Below, piece after piece: positions 28,606 through 37,296 of a stretch of DNA of 64,000 bases; position 1 is the stretch's first letter; every line of letters begins with the position of its first letter. The notes below the pieces were generated by a model. The model was given only the letters and a program-made list of their open reading frames with translations, was not told the origin of the DNA and ran no database searches. A program made the translations under genes and the position numbers. Source of the stretch: Oryzibacter oryziterrae (GTDB lineage: Bacteria; Pseudomonadota; Alphaproteobacteria; Rhizobiales; Pleomorphomonadaceae); the NCBI RefSeq assembly GCF_021864535.1, contig NZ_JAKJIC010000006.1:162865-226864 (forward strand), in the 5' to 3' direction.

Positions 28606-29370
28606 GTGGCCAAGGCTGAGCCCGACGATGATCCCCCCTTCGACTGGCTGGGCAATCCGGTGTCCTGCACCGATTGCCCGCACGAGGACATCCGTCGGCA
28701 AGGCCGGTGCGATCTCGGCAAAACCTGCGTGATGGACCGGCGCGGACGGCGGATCGACCGCTTCTTCGCCGCCAACCGGCAGGAAGCCGAGCGCTATTTC
28801 GGCCACCCCTATTTCGAGGTGCGTACCCTGGCTGCCCGCTATGCTTCGCCCTTCCAGCTCCCGCGCCTGATCGGCGATCCCGAACCGGATGTGCGGGCGG
28901 TGGTGGCAACGCGCCTGCCGCTCACTCGCGTGCGGGCCATGCTCGCCGATCCGGAGCCGCGCGTGCGGGCCGCCCTTGCCGGCCGGCTCGACGGCGAGGC
29001 ACTGGCGATCCTGTTCGACGACCCGGACTATATGGTGCGGCTGGTCGCCGCCCGCCGATCGCCGCCCGCACTTCTGGTGCGGATGATGCGCGACCAGGAC
29101 CCTGCGGTGCGCCGGATCGTTGCCCGACGCATCGAGGACTATCAGCTCGTCCACATGATCGGCGATCCCGAGCCGCTGGTGCGTATCGAGGTGGCGGCGC
29201 GGTTGCCGGTCGGGCGTCTCAGGCTGATGGCCGACGACGATGATTTCCGCGTTCGCCACACGCTGGCCGAACGCATGCGGGCGGAGGATCTCTCCGTACT
29301 CGCCGATGATCCCGACGACCTGGTGCGGGAGACCGTGCGCAAGCGTCTCGGGCTTGATGAAGAGGAGTGA
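28606..29370 (+). CDS. 4Fe-4S leucine-rich-variant (LRV) repeat protein
   Basis: 254 residues from GTG 28606, with CGGAGG 5 bases upstream. An N-terminal cysteine cluster C21-x2-C24-x10-C35-x5-C41 is followed by about eight tandem ~24-residue repeats of the LRV type (patterns such as LIGDPEPDVRAVVATRL and MLADPEPRVRAALAGRL). The arrangement equals the crystallised Azotobacter vinelandii LRV protein, which binds a 4Fe-4S cluster and is associated with nif genes. Its role in nitrogen fixation is unknown; the solenoid suggests protein-protein contact. Co-operonic with nifB and fdxN. Confidence 0.9.
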   Translation: MAKAEPDDDPPFDWLGNPVSCTDCPHEDIRRQGRCDLGKTCVMDRRGRRIDRFFAANRQEAERYFGHPYFEVRTLAARYASPFQLPRLIGDPEPDVRAVVATRLPLTRVRAMLADPEPRVRAALAGRLDGEALAILFDDPDYMVRLVAARRSPPALLVRMMRDQDPAVRRIVARRIEDYQLVHMIGDPEPLVRIEVAARLPVGRLRLMADDDDFRVRHTLAERMRAEDLSVLADDPDDLVRETVRKRLGLDEEE

Positions 29371-29375
29371 CGTCG

Positions 29376-29678
29376 ATGGGCCTTGGTCGTGAAGAGGAAG
29401 TCGAGATCCGCAAAGCCCCCGTCTTCCTGCCGGGCGAGAAGGTGCAGGCAACGCGCCATGTGAAGAATGACGGCACCTATTTCGGCAAGGAAATCGGCGA
29501 AAATCTCGTGCGCAAGGGCGACGTTGGCTATGTGCGCGACATCGGCACCTTCCTGCAGCAGTTCTACATCTATTCGGTCGAGTGGATCGATCGCGGCACG
29601 CTGGTGGGCATGCGGGCGCGCGAACTGATGAGCCTCGACAAGCAGCCCGCCGCCGCCCCGTCTTCGGCCGCAGAGTGA
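29376..29678 (+). CDS. nifZ: Nitrogen fixation protein NifZ
   Basis: 100 residues from ATG 29376, with AGAGGAG 8 bases upstream. The core FLPGEKVQATRHVKNDGT and VGYVRDIGTFLQQFYIYSVEW match NifZ, which helps mature the P-cluster of the MoFe protein together with NifH. Spacing and order (nifB-fdxN-lrv-nifZ-nifT) are those seen in other alphaproteobacterial nif operons. No unusual features beyond an alanine/proline-rich C-terminus. Confidence 0.92.
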   Translation: MGLGREEEVEIRKAPVFLPGEKVQATRHVKNDGTYFGKEIGENLVRKGDVGYVRDIGTFLQQFYIYSVEWIDRGTLVGMRARELMSLDKQPAAAPSSAAE

Positions 29679-29711
29679 CCAGGTCTTCGGGTTTCCGACA
29701 AGGAGTTGCAG

Positions 29712-29924
29712 ATGAAGGTGATGATCCGCAGGAGCGACAAGGGGCTCTCGGCCTATGTTCCGAAGAAGGACCTCGAGGAGCCGATCGTCGAGGTGGAGAA
29801 GGAGACGCTCTGGGGCGGATCGGTGAAGCTCAAGAACGGCTGGACGCTGATCCTGCCGGAGATGCCCGAGGACACGCGCCTGCCGATCACCGTCAATGCC
29901 AAGAAGCTCGGCGAGGAGGACTGA
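29712..29924 (+). CDS. nifT: Nitrogen fixation protein NifT (FixU)
   Basis: 70 residues from ATG 29712, with AAGGAG 7 bases upstream; the in-frame TTG at 29706 is not favoured. MKVMIRRSDKGLSAYVPKKDLEE and WGGSVKLKNGWTL are characteristic of the small NifT/FixU family. Function is unclear; deletion in other organisms has little effect, and a role in MoFe protein maturation has been proposed. Two bases separate it from the SIR2-like gene. Confidence 0.92.
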   Translation: MKVMIRRSDKGLSAYVPKKDLEEPIVEVEKETLWGGSVKLKNGWTLILPEMPEDTRLPITVNAKKLGEED

Positions 29925-29926
29925 CG

Positions 29927-30805
29927 ATGACGGCTCTTCTGAGCGGTGGTGAGTTGATCCGCGTGACCGGTGCCGACGCGCTGGCGCTGCTAGCCGACGT
30001 GCGCGCATCGCTCGCGGCCGATCGCCTTGTGCCATATCTCGGCCCCGATCTGCTGGCGCTGGACGCGCCGGCGGCGGTGCCCATTCTGCCCGAGGAGGTG
30101 GCGAAGCTGCTGCACAAGCGCACGCCAGCGCCTTCGCGCATCCGCACGAACATGTGGAGCGTGGCGCAATATATCGACAGCCGCAAGCATCGGAAGACGC
30201 TCACGGCCTATATGGTCGACATCTTCGGGGCACCGCCGCAGCCCACGGCCTTTCACCGCTGGCTGGCCGGACAACCGCTCTCCATGCTGGTGGACAGCTG
30301 GTATGACAGCACGCTCCGGGCCGCGCTGGTCGGTTCGGGGCGCAGCGATGTGGTCGATGTGCAGGGCACCACGCGGGCCGGGATCAATCTCGACCAATGG
30401 TATCTGAGCTACGACCTGTCCGGCGCCGTGGTGCCGGGCGAAAAGGCAGGCGCGGCTGCAACCATACTCTACACACCGCATGGCGGTGTGGCGCCGGCCG
30501 GCAACTTCCTTGTCGCCGACAGCGACTATGTGGAGGTGCTGACAGAGATCGACATCCAGACGCCGATCCCGCTGGTGGTGCAGGAGCGGCGCACAACGCG
30601 TGGCTTCCTGTTCCTCGGCTGTCGCTTCCACGACCAGATGCTGCGCACCTATGCCCGGCAGATCATGAAGCGATCGTCGGGGCCGCATTACGCGGTGGCC
30701 GATTGCGACAAGCTGCAGAAGAACGAAGCCAAGTTCTTCGCAGCCCAGGGCATCGTGGTGCTCGACATCGGTCTCAAGGTGGCGACCGATCTCCTGATGC
30801 AATGA
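29927..30805 (+). CDS. SIR2-like (SIR2_2 type) protein in the nifB operon
   Basis: 292 residues from ATG 29927, with GAGGAGG upstream, only 2 bases after nifT. The N-terminal LVPYLGPDLLALDAP occupies the place of the sirtuin NAD loop (normally GAGxS). Later FLFLGCRFHDQMLRTYARQI matches the conserved LFxGxxxxD segment of SIR2_2 domains. The GAG motif is altered to GPD, so NAD hydrolysis is doubtful. Tight coupling to nifT means it is expressed with the nitrogenase genes. Some other diazotrophs are thought to carry a similar gene at this position, but its function is not established. Confidence 0.75.
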   Translation: MTALLSGGELIRVTGADALALLADVRASLAADRLVPYLGPDLLALDAPAAVPILPEEVAKLLHKRTPAPSRIRTNMWSVAQYIDSRKHRKTLTAYMVDIFGAPPQPTAFHRWLAGQPLSMLVDSWYDSTLRAALVGSGRSDVVDVQGTTRAGINLDQWYLSYDLSGAVVPGEKAGAAATILYTPHGGVAPAGNFLVADSDYVEVLTEIDIQTPIPLVVQERRTTRGFLFLGCRFHDQMLRTYARQIMKRSSGPHYAVADCDKLQKNEAKFFAAQGIVVLDIGLKVATDLLMQ

Positions 30806-30842
30806 GTGCGTCTTGCGCATGACCCCGGGGGCCGAGACAACG

Positions 30843-30860
30843 CGGTCTGAGTTCAGACCG
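30843..30860. repeat. 18-base palindrome CGGTCTGA-GT-TCAGACCG
   Basis: A perfect 8-bp inverted repeat around a 2-base centre, 38 bases after the SIR2-like stop and just before the larger hairpin. It could be an operator or part of an RNA structure. Confidence 0.6.
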
Positions 30861-30864
30861 TAAG

Positions 30865-30899
30865 CCTTGGTCATGGACGCTTCGGCGTCGTGACCAAGG
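30865..30899 (+). promoter_or_regulatory. Hairpin overlapping the ribosome-binding site of the 68-residue protein
   Basis: CCTTGGTCA and TGACCAAGG plus GACGC/GCGTC pair around a TTCG tetraloop (small bulges between them). The 3' arm contains the AAGG of the Shine-Dalgarno AAGGAG at 30896-30901, 8 bases before ATG 30910, so folding would mask translation initiation. Confidence 0.6.
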
Positions 30900-30909
30900 A
30901 GACAGAACG

Positions 30910-31116
30910 ATGAAGTCCCGATTCATGAGCCGCGCCGGTCTGCAGACGTCTGCTCCCACCACGCCTGTTCTTGTCGGCGCCGTTGTGCTCGCCGGCCTGT
31001 CGATTGCGGCCCATTTCGGCGTCCTTCATGTTGCCGAAATCGTGCGCTATCAGTTTGAACTGTTGCTGGCCGGCTTCCTGCTGCTTCTGTGCGGGGCGCT
31101 GTTCCGCAACCTCTGA
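30910..31116 (+). CDS. Small two-helix membrane protein, unknown
   Basis: 68 residues with AAGGAG 8 bases before the ATG. After about 18 hydrophilic residues there are two hydrophobic helices (VLVGAVVLAGLSIAAHFGVL and FELLLAGFLLLLCGALF), so it should sit in the inner membrane as a hairpin. I do not recognise the family. It lies between the nifB operon and the nifH region, with its own hairpin leader, and is closed by a strong terminator. No sigma-54 promoter is visible directly upstream, so it is either read through from nifB or has another promoter. Confidence 0.65.
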   Translation: MKSRFMSRAGLQTSAPTTPVLVGAVVLAGLSIAAHFGVLHVAEIVRYQFELLLAGFLLLLCGALFRNL

Positions 31117-31155
31117 CAAAAGAAACTGACCTCCAAAGTCCTCCAAACACCTTGG

Positions 31156-31190
31156 CCGCGTCCGGTTCCACCCCGCCGGACGCGGTCTTT
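31156..31190. terminator. Terminator between the 68-residue protein and the small minus-strand gene
   Basis: CCGCGTCCGG and CCGGACGCGG form a perfect 10-bp stem with a 10-base loop, followed by TCTTT. It lies between two convergent genes and closes the nifB-side transcript. Confidence 0.8.
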
Positions 31191-31194
31191 CATT

Positions 31195-31416
31195 TCAGAC
31201 AGCCAGATCAGCCCATTTGACCTCGTAGTCCCTGTGCTTGGGCGGGGTCTTGCCGAGCTTGCGGAAGCTCTCGATGACGTCGTCGATGGAGAGTTCCCCG
31301 GGAACGCCCTGCACCTCGTAGATGCTGGCGCCGCCGTTGGTCAGCCCTGGTTCGGCCAGGCGTGAGGCCTGGGTGACAAGGCCTTCGTAGGCCACCTTGA
31401 TCATGTGTGTCGCCAT
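31195..31416 (-). CDS. Small NifA-controlled protein of unknown function, divergent from nifH
   Basis: 73 residues from ATG 31416, with GGAG 8 bases upstream. The sequence (MATHMIKVAYEGLVTQASRL, later IYEVQGVPGELSIDDVIESF and KHRDYEVKWADLAV) is soluble, mixed alpha/beta, with no cysteines and no membrane segment. I do not recognise a family. It has its own near-perfect -24/-12 promoter (31494-31509) and shares the NifA site at 31594-31609 with nifH, so it should be made only under nitrogen-fixing conditions. That makes it a genuine nif-regulon member despite its small size. Confidence 0.75.
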   Translation of the reverse strand: MATHMIKVAYEGLVTQASRLAEPGLTNGGASIYEVQGVPGELSIDDVIESFRKLGKTPPKHRDYEVKWADLAV

Positions 31417-31440
31417 CAATCGTGCTCCTGTGAAAAGCTG

Positions 31441-31456
31441 TGTTGCGAAGCCGACA
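31441..31456. promoter_or_regulatory. Second TGT-N10-ACA site in the nifH upstream region
   Basis: TGT-TGCGAAGCCG-ACA fits the NifA consensus. It lies 244 bases before the nifH -24 element and inside the leader of the divergent gene, so its role is uncertain. Confidence 0.55.
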
Positions 31457-31493
31457 CGACTTGTCGTGCCGAAGCTCCGTGCACGATCAGTTG

Positions 31494-31509
31494 TGCAGGC
31501 GACGTGCCA
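31494..31509 (-). promoter_or_regulatory. Sigma-54 promoter of the small divergent gene
   Basis: The minus strand reads TGGCACG-TCGC-CTGCA, with GG and GC 10 bases apart, 78 bases before the ATG at 31416. The match to the -24/-12 consensus is better than that of the nifH promoter itself. Confidence 0.85.
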
Positions 31510-31593
31510 TTCGGCTGAGGGAGGCGCGCAGGCTGGCGCTCACCATTTCCAGACGTCCGATGGGGCCAGGCCCGACATGATTTTGTCGGGCTT

Positions 31594-31609
31594 TGTCGTC
31601 CCCCCGACA
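31594..31609. promoter_or_regulatory. Shared NifA upstream activator site (nifH and divergent gene)
   Basis: TGT-CGTCCCCCCG-ACA, perfect TGT-N10-ACA. It is about 90 bases from the nifH -24 element and about 85 bases from the divergent -24 element, so it can serve both. Confidence 0.85.
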
Positions 31610-31699
31610 GAGGGCTGTTTCGTGCCTTGCCAGGGTGAGGTATCCGACAAAATATTGATTTTACATGTAAATTGGCGACTTTTCGGATGCGCGGGCAAC

Positions 31700-31716
31700 T
31701 TGGCACGCTGCTTGAA
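31700..31716 (+). promoter_or_regulatory. nifH: Sigma-54 promoter of nifHDK
   Basis: TTGGCACG-CTGC-TTGAA: a consensus -24 box with a degenerate -12 box in which the usual TTGCA reads TTGAA. It lies about 93 bases before the nifH start. Confidence 0.8.
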
Positions 31717-31761
31717 ATTCACCTGTTGCGAGGCGGCCCAGACGCTGCCGACCGAGATTGA

Positions 31762-32709
<948 letters not shown>

Positions 32710-32719
32710 TCCCTGAGGA

Positions 32720-32767
32720 GGAGGCGTTCCGCGCACCGGGCCTTGACCCCGGCGGGTTGCCGCCTCC
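32720..32767 (+). promoter_or_regulatory. Hairpin in the nifH-nifD spacer
   Basis: GGAGGCG and CGCCTCC form the outer stem, with CCGGG/CCCGG inside it. No T-run follows. Structures here stabilise nifH mRNA in other diazotrophs and allow more NifH than NifDK to be made. Confidence 0.6.
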
Positions 32768-32803
32768 TTCACCCCGCAACGCGACAGTCACGAGGCTTGC
32801 CCC

Positions 32804-34321
32804 ATGACCACCGATTATGAAAACGACGGCGAGGCCAATGAAAAGTTCATTGAGGAAGTCCTCGCCCAATATCCCGACAAGTTCGCCAAGCGTCGCCGCA
32901 AGCATCTGACGGTCGCCAAGTCGGCGGCGGAAGAGCATCCCGGCGTCGCCCAGGAGAGCGAGGAAGGACCGCTGTTCACCGAATGCGACGTCAAGTCGAA
33001 CATCAAGTCGATCCCCGGCGTCATGACCATTCGCGGCTGCGCCTATGCCGGCTCGAAGGGCGTGGTGTGGGGCCCGATCAAGGACATGGTCCACATTTCC
33101 CATGGCCCGGTCGGCTGCGGCCAGTATTCCTGGTCGCAACGTCGCAATTACTATATCGGCACCACCGGCATCGATACTTTCGTGACGATGCAGTTCACCT
33201 CCGACTTCCAGGAGAAGGACATCGTCTTCGGCGGCGACAAGAAGCTCGAGAAGGTCATCGACGAGATCGAGACGCTGTTCCCGCTCAACCACGGCATCTC
33301 CATCCAGTCGGAATGCCCGATCGGCCTGATCGGCGACGACATCGAGGCCGTGTCCAAGAAGAAGGCCAAGGAACACGAAACCACTGTCGTTCCAGTGCGT
33401 TGCGAAGGCTTCCGCGGCGTGTCGCAGTCACTCGGTCACCATATCGCCAATGACGCGATCCGTGACTGGGTGTTCGACAAGAAGGAAGTCGAATGGGAAG
33501 CCGGTCCCTATGACGTCAACGTCATCGGCGACTATAACATCGGCGGCGATGCCTGGGCTTCGCGCATTCTGCTTGAAGAAATCGGCCTGCGCGTCTGCGG
33601 CAACTGGTCGGGTGACGCTACGCTGGCCGAAATCGAGCGCGCGCCCAAGGCCAAGCTCAACCTCATCCATTGCTATCGGTCGATGAACTACATCTGCCGC
33701 CATATGGAAGAGAAGTATGGCGTGGCCTGGATGGAATACAACTTCTTCGGCCCGAGCCAGATCGAAGCCAGCTTGCGCAAGATCGGCAAGCATTTCGGTC
33801 CGGAGATCGAGGCCAATGTGGAGAAGGTCATCGCCAAGTATCGGCCGATGGTCGACGCGGTGATTGCCAGGTTCGAGCCCCGCCTCAAGGGCAAGAAGGT
33901 GATGCTTTACGTGGGCGGCCTGCGTCCGCGCCATGTCATCACGGCCTATGAAGATCTCGGCATGGAGATCGCCGGTACGGGCTATGAATTCGCCCATAAC
34001 GACGACTATCAGCGCACGGGCCATTACGTGAAGAAGGGCACGCTGATCTATGACGACGTGACCGGCTACGAGCTCGAGAAGTTCATCGAGAAGGTGCGGC
34101 CAGATCTCGTCGGCTCCGGCATCAAGGAAAAGTATCCGGTGCAGAAGATGGGCATTCCCTTCCGTCAGATGCATTCGTGGGACTATTCCGGCCCCTATCA
34201 CGGCTATGACGGCTTTGCCATCTTCGCCCGCGACATGGATCTGGCCATCAACAACCCGGTCTGGGACCTGTTCGATGCGCCCTGGACCAAGGGCGACGAG
34301 ATGGCCGTAGCGGCCGAATAA
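32804..34321 (+). CDS. nifD: Nitrogenase MoFe protein alpha chain NifD
   Basis: 505 residues. P-cluster ligands C79 (GCAYAGSKG), C105 (GPVGCGQYS) and C171 (SECPIG); FeMo-co ligands C290 (LIHCYRSM) and H457 (FRQMHSWDY). V87, R113, Q208 and H212 correspond to Azotobacter V70, R96, Q191 and H195, so the active site is the standard molybdenum type and not VnfD or AnfD. Forms the alpha2beta2 MoFe protein with NifK. Slightly longer than usual at the N-terminus. A palindrome lies in the 156-base spacer to nifK. Confidence 0.99.
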   Translation: MTTDYENDGEANEKFIEEVLAQYPDKFAKRRRKHLTVAKSAAEEHPGVAQESEEGPLFTECDVKSNIKSIPGVMTIRGCAYAGSKGVVWGPIKDMVHISHGPVGCGQYSWSQRRNYYIGTTGIDTFVTMQFTSDFQEKDIVFGGDKKLEKVIDEIETLFPLNHGISIQSECPIGLIGDDIEAVSKKKAKEHETTVVPVRCEGFRGVSQSLGHHIANDAIRDWVFDKKEVEWEAGPYDVNVIGDYNIGGDAWASRILLEEIGLRVCGNWSGDATLAEIERAPKAKLNLIHCYRSMNYICRHMEEKYGVAWMEYNFFGPSQIEASLRKIGKHFGPEIEANVEKVIAKYRPMVDAVIARFEPRLKGKKVMLYVGGLRPRHVITAYEDLGMEIAGTGYEFAHNDDYQRTGHYVKKGTLIYDDVTGYELEKFIEKVRPDLVGSGIKEKYPVQKMGIPFRQMHSWDYSGPYHGYDGFAIFARDMDLAINNPVWDLFDAPWTKGDEMAVAAE

Positions 34322-34332
34322 CAAAGGACTTT

Positions 34333-34357
34333 TCCCTCTCCCCGGGTGGGAGGGGGA
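34333..34357 (+). repeat. CCCTCTCCC-type hairpin in the nifD-nifK spacer
   Basis: TCCCTCTCCC pairs with GGGAGGGGGA around a 5-base loop (one G-T pair). It resembles the elements inside nifE and after nifS and may be a REP-like mRNA-stabilising element. Confidence 0.6.
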
Positions 34358-34477
34358 GCCCCTTCTGCAGCCTCAACCCCTGTTCACCACGCGCGACCGA
34401 GACCGTCTGCGCGATCCCTTCTCCCTTGCCCGATTGTGCCGCCGTCTGGCGCGGCCCGGAGCCAAAGAGGTGATCAA

Positions 34478-36019
34478 ATGCCCCAGTCCGCCGAAAAGAT
34501 CCTGGACCATGCCCCGCTGTTCCGCGAGCCGGAATACAAGGAAATGCTGGCCAACAAGAAGATGTTCGAGTGTGGCGCGTCCTCTGGTGAAGTCGACGAT
34601 ATGGTCGAATACACCAAGACCAAGGAATATCAGGACAAGAACTTCGCTCGCGAAGCTCTGGTGGTCAACCCGGCCAAGGCTTGTCAGCCGCTCGGGGCGG
34701 TTTTTGCTGCCAACGGCTTTGAGAAGACCATGAGCTTCGTGCATGGCTCGCAAGGTTGCGTGGCCTATTACCGTTCGCACCTCAGCCGGCATTTCAAGGA
34801 GCCCTGCTCGGCGGTGTCCTCGTCGATGACGGAAGACGCGGCGGTGTTCGGCGGCCTCAACAACATGATCGATGGTCTTGCGAATACTTACTCGCTCTAT
34901 CAACCGTCGATGATTACTGTGTCTACCACATGCATGGCGGAAGTCATCGGCGACGATCTGCACGGTTTCATCGAGAATGCCAAGACGAAGGGCTCGGTTC
35001 CCGCAGATTTCGACGTCCCCTTCGCCCATACACCGGCCTTCGTCGGCAGCCATGTGGACGGCTATGACAATGCCATCAAGGGCATTCTCGAGCATTTCTG
35101 GAAGCCGCTGACGCGGGCCGACGTGCCGGCCAACTCGGTCAACATCATTCCGGGCTTTGACGGCTATTGCGTTGGAAACAATCGCGAATTGAAGCGTATC
35201 CTCGGCATGATGGGCGTGTCCTACACCCTGATTTCCGACGCTTCCGACCAGTTCGACACCCCGTCCGACGGCGACTACCGGATGTATTCGGGCGGCACCA
35301 AGCTCGAAGACGTGAAGGCCGGCCTCAATGCCAAGGCGACCATTTCGCTGCAGCATTGGAATACTCGAAAGACCCTGGACTATTGCGCCGAGAAGGGCCA
35401 GGAGACCGCGTCCTTCAATTATCCGATGGGTGTTCGCGCCACCGACGCCCTGTTGATGAAGATCTCCGAGATCACCGGAAAGTCGATCCCGGAAGAGCTG
35501 CGTATGGAACGCGGTCGTCTTGTCGATGCCATGGCCGACAGCCAGGCTTATCTGCACGGCAAGAAATATGCGATCTATGGCGATCCGGACTTTGTCTATG
35601 CCATGGCCAAGTTCATCCTGGAGACAGGCGGCGAGCCGATCCATTGTCTTGCCACCAACGGCTCGAAGGATTGGGCCGAGGACATGGCCAAGCTGTTTGC
35701 CACCTCGCCTTTCGGCAAGGATTGCAAGGCGTATCCCGGCAAGGATCTGTGGCACATGCGCTCGTTGCTGTTCACGGAGAAAGTCGATCTCCTGATCGGC
35801 AACTCCTACGGCAAGTATCTGGAGCGTGACACCAAGACTCCGCTACTGCGCATGACTTTCCCGGTCTTCGATCGCCACCACCACCACCGCTTCCCGCTGT
35901 GGGGTTACCAGGGCGGCTTGCGGGTGCTGACGGCGCTGCTCGACAAGTTCTTCGATCTCTATGACGATGATACCAACGTTGCCGCCGAGACGGACTATTC
36001 GTTCGATCTGACGCGCTGA
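34478..36019 (+). CDS. nifK: Nitrogenase MoFe protein beta chain NifK
   Basis: 513 residues from ATG 34478; the frame open from 34346 covers the spacer palindrome and is not part of the gene. P-cluster cysteines C69 (KACQPLG), C94 (SQGCVAYY) and C152 ([12 protein letters not shown]) are in place. The C-terminus ends in the aromatic-rich stretch [16 protein letters not shown] typical of NifK. Codon usage includes somewhat more AT-ending codons (for example around 34880-34930) than nifD. The last gene of nifHDK; a clear terminator follows at 36049. Confidence 0.99.
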   Translation: MPQSAEKILDHAPLFREPEYKEMLANKKMFECGASSGEVDDMVEYTKTKEYQDKNFAREALVVNPAKACQPLGAVFAANGFEKTMSFVHGSQGCVAYYRSHLSRHFKEPCSAVSSSMTEDAAVFGGLNNMIDGLANTYSLYQPSMITVSTTCMAEVIGDDLHGFIENAKTKGSVPADFDVPFAHTPAFVGSHVDGYDNAIKGILEHFWKPLTRADVPANSVNIIPGFDGYCVGNNRELKRILGMMGVSYTLISDASDQFDTPSDGDYRMYSGGTKLEDVKAGLNAKATISLQHWNTRKTLDYCAEKGQETASFNYPMGVRATDALLMKISEITGKSIPEELRMERGRLVDAMADSQAYLHGKKYAIYGDPDFVYAMAKFILETGGEPIHCLATNGSKDWAEDMAKLFATSPFGKDCKAYPGKDLWHMRSLLFTEKVDLLIGNSYGKYLERDTKTPLLRMTFPVFDRHHHHRFPLWGYQGGLRVLTALLDKFFDLYDDDTNVAAETDYSFDLTR

Positions 36020-36048
36020 GTGCGAAAGTTACACGGCGCAAATGCAAT

Positions 36049-36076
36049 GGGTAGGTCTCGCGACCTACCCATTTTT
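36049..36076 (+). terminator. Rho-independent terminator of nifHDK
   Basis: GGGTAGGTC and GACCTACCC form a perfect 9-bp stem with a TCGC loop, followed by ATTTTT, 29 bases after the nifK stop. Confidence 0.9.
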
Positions 36077-36099
36077 GTCGGCTGCATGTCGCGGGTATG

Positions 36100-37041
36100 T
36101 CACTCCTCGTCGCCGAACTGGGCGCCGGGGAAAATCCCCTCGATCCAGTCTTGCATGAAGGTGACGCGGCCGAAGGTGGAGGTGTCACCATATTGTGCTT
36201 CGCCGGTGCCGTTCGAGTTGACGCCGACGATTTCCCAGACGCCACCGACCTTCATCCAGGCCGAGCCGCCGCTGTCGCCGGAGCCGAGCAGACCGGCCAG
36301 ACGATCGGGCGGCTCTGTGGCGCCGCCGGTGGGAACTTCGACCGAGCCATCCTCCTTGGGCAGGGCGATGGTCATGGTGCCGCCGGCGTCCTCGTCTTCC
36401 GGAGGAACCGGATCGATCGGATCGTCGGCGATGTCGACGATGCCGTCGGCGGCGGCCTTGTCCGACCCCTCGTCATATTTTTCGTCCTCACCGACAGAGC
36501 CGATGCCGCGTGTGCCGTAGCCGACGAAGGTGATGAGATGGCCGAGTTCGGACGTGCCGGTGTAGATGGTCGGCTGCGGGCCGGTGTCTTCCAGCGGCTC
36601 TTCGAGGCGCAGGATGGTGAAGTCGTAGCCGGCGCGATTGTTGACGTCGCCGTTCCACAGCGGGTGGACCCAAAGCTTGTCGATCTTGACCACGTGACCG
36701 TCGGGTGCGCGGGCGACGTAGTCGTCGACCTTGGCGGGCAGGTCGAAGATATGACCGGCGGAGAGCAGGTAGGCGTGTTCGTCGTCGTTGCCGATCCACG
36801 TGGCGGAGGCTTCGCCCCAGCTTTCGCCATCGGTGGACAGGGCAATCACCGACTGGAACTGCGGCTCGGCGGCAAGGTCGAGAGCGGCGGTGAAGCCGGC
36901 GGCGGGGTCGTCTTCGGTGCCGCCTTCCTCTTCCCAGGTGCTGTCGAGAATGACGACGGCGTGGGCGGCTTCGCTGAGCACGAGACTCGGGATCAGAAAC
37001 AGGACAGCACAGGCGAGGTTGCGCAAGGGAGCAATCGACAT
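36100..37041 (-). CDS. Secreted trypsin-like serine protease
   Basis: 313 residues. A signal peptide of about 29 residues (hydrophobic core ACAVLFLIPSLVLS, then AAHA) indicates export. The chymotrypsin-fold triad is visible: His in LLSAGHIFD, Asp in GYDFTILRL and Ser in GSGDSGGSAW. The segment between Asp and Ser is acidic and long (many D and E). Such enzymes cleave proteins in the periplasm or outside the cell. It sits on the minus strand between nifK and nifE and is not an expected nif gene. Confidence 0.85.
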   Translation of the reverse strand: MSIAPLRNLACAVLFLIPSLVLSEAAHAVVILDSTWEEEGGTEDDPAAGFTAALDLAAEPQFQSVIALSTDGESWGEASATWIGNDDEHAYLLSAGHIFDLPAKVDDYVARAPDGHVVKIDKLWVHPLWNGDVNNRAGYDFTILRLEEPLEDTGPQPTIYTGTSELGHLITFVGYGTRGIGSVGEDEKYDEGSDKAAADGIVDIADDPIDPVPPEDEDAGGTMTIALPKEDGSVEVPTGGATEPPDRLAGLLGSGDSGGSAWMKVGGVWEIVGVNSNGTGEAQYGDTSTFGRVTFMQDWIEGIFPGAQFGDEE

Positions 37042-37296
37042 GAAGGCAATACTCGTGAAGGGACGGTCAAAAGAGGACGGTTCTGCCCCGAAGGGGGATG
37101 AGCGGCGGATCGTGCCGCAACTGGCGTTACGGGATGGTATGTAGCTTGCCGTAAGGTGCTGATTTTTCGGCTATAGTTAATTCCTGGCTGACGTGGCCGC
37201 CTACTCGCAGCCGGGCGTGTGCCGGAAGTTGTGCGGTCGGGTTTTCCACAGAGGATTGGGTGGCCTTTGCAGAGGCCGCTTGTAGATGACAGACGC

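Noticed and set aside
34346..34477. N-terminal 44-residue extension of NifK
   Set aside because: It is the nifD-nifK spacer with its palindrome read in frame; NifK homologues begin near MPQSAEKIL.
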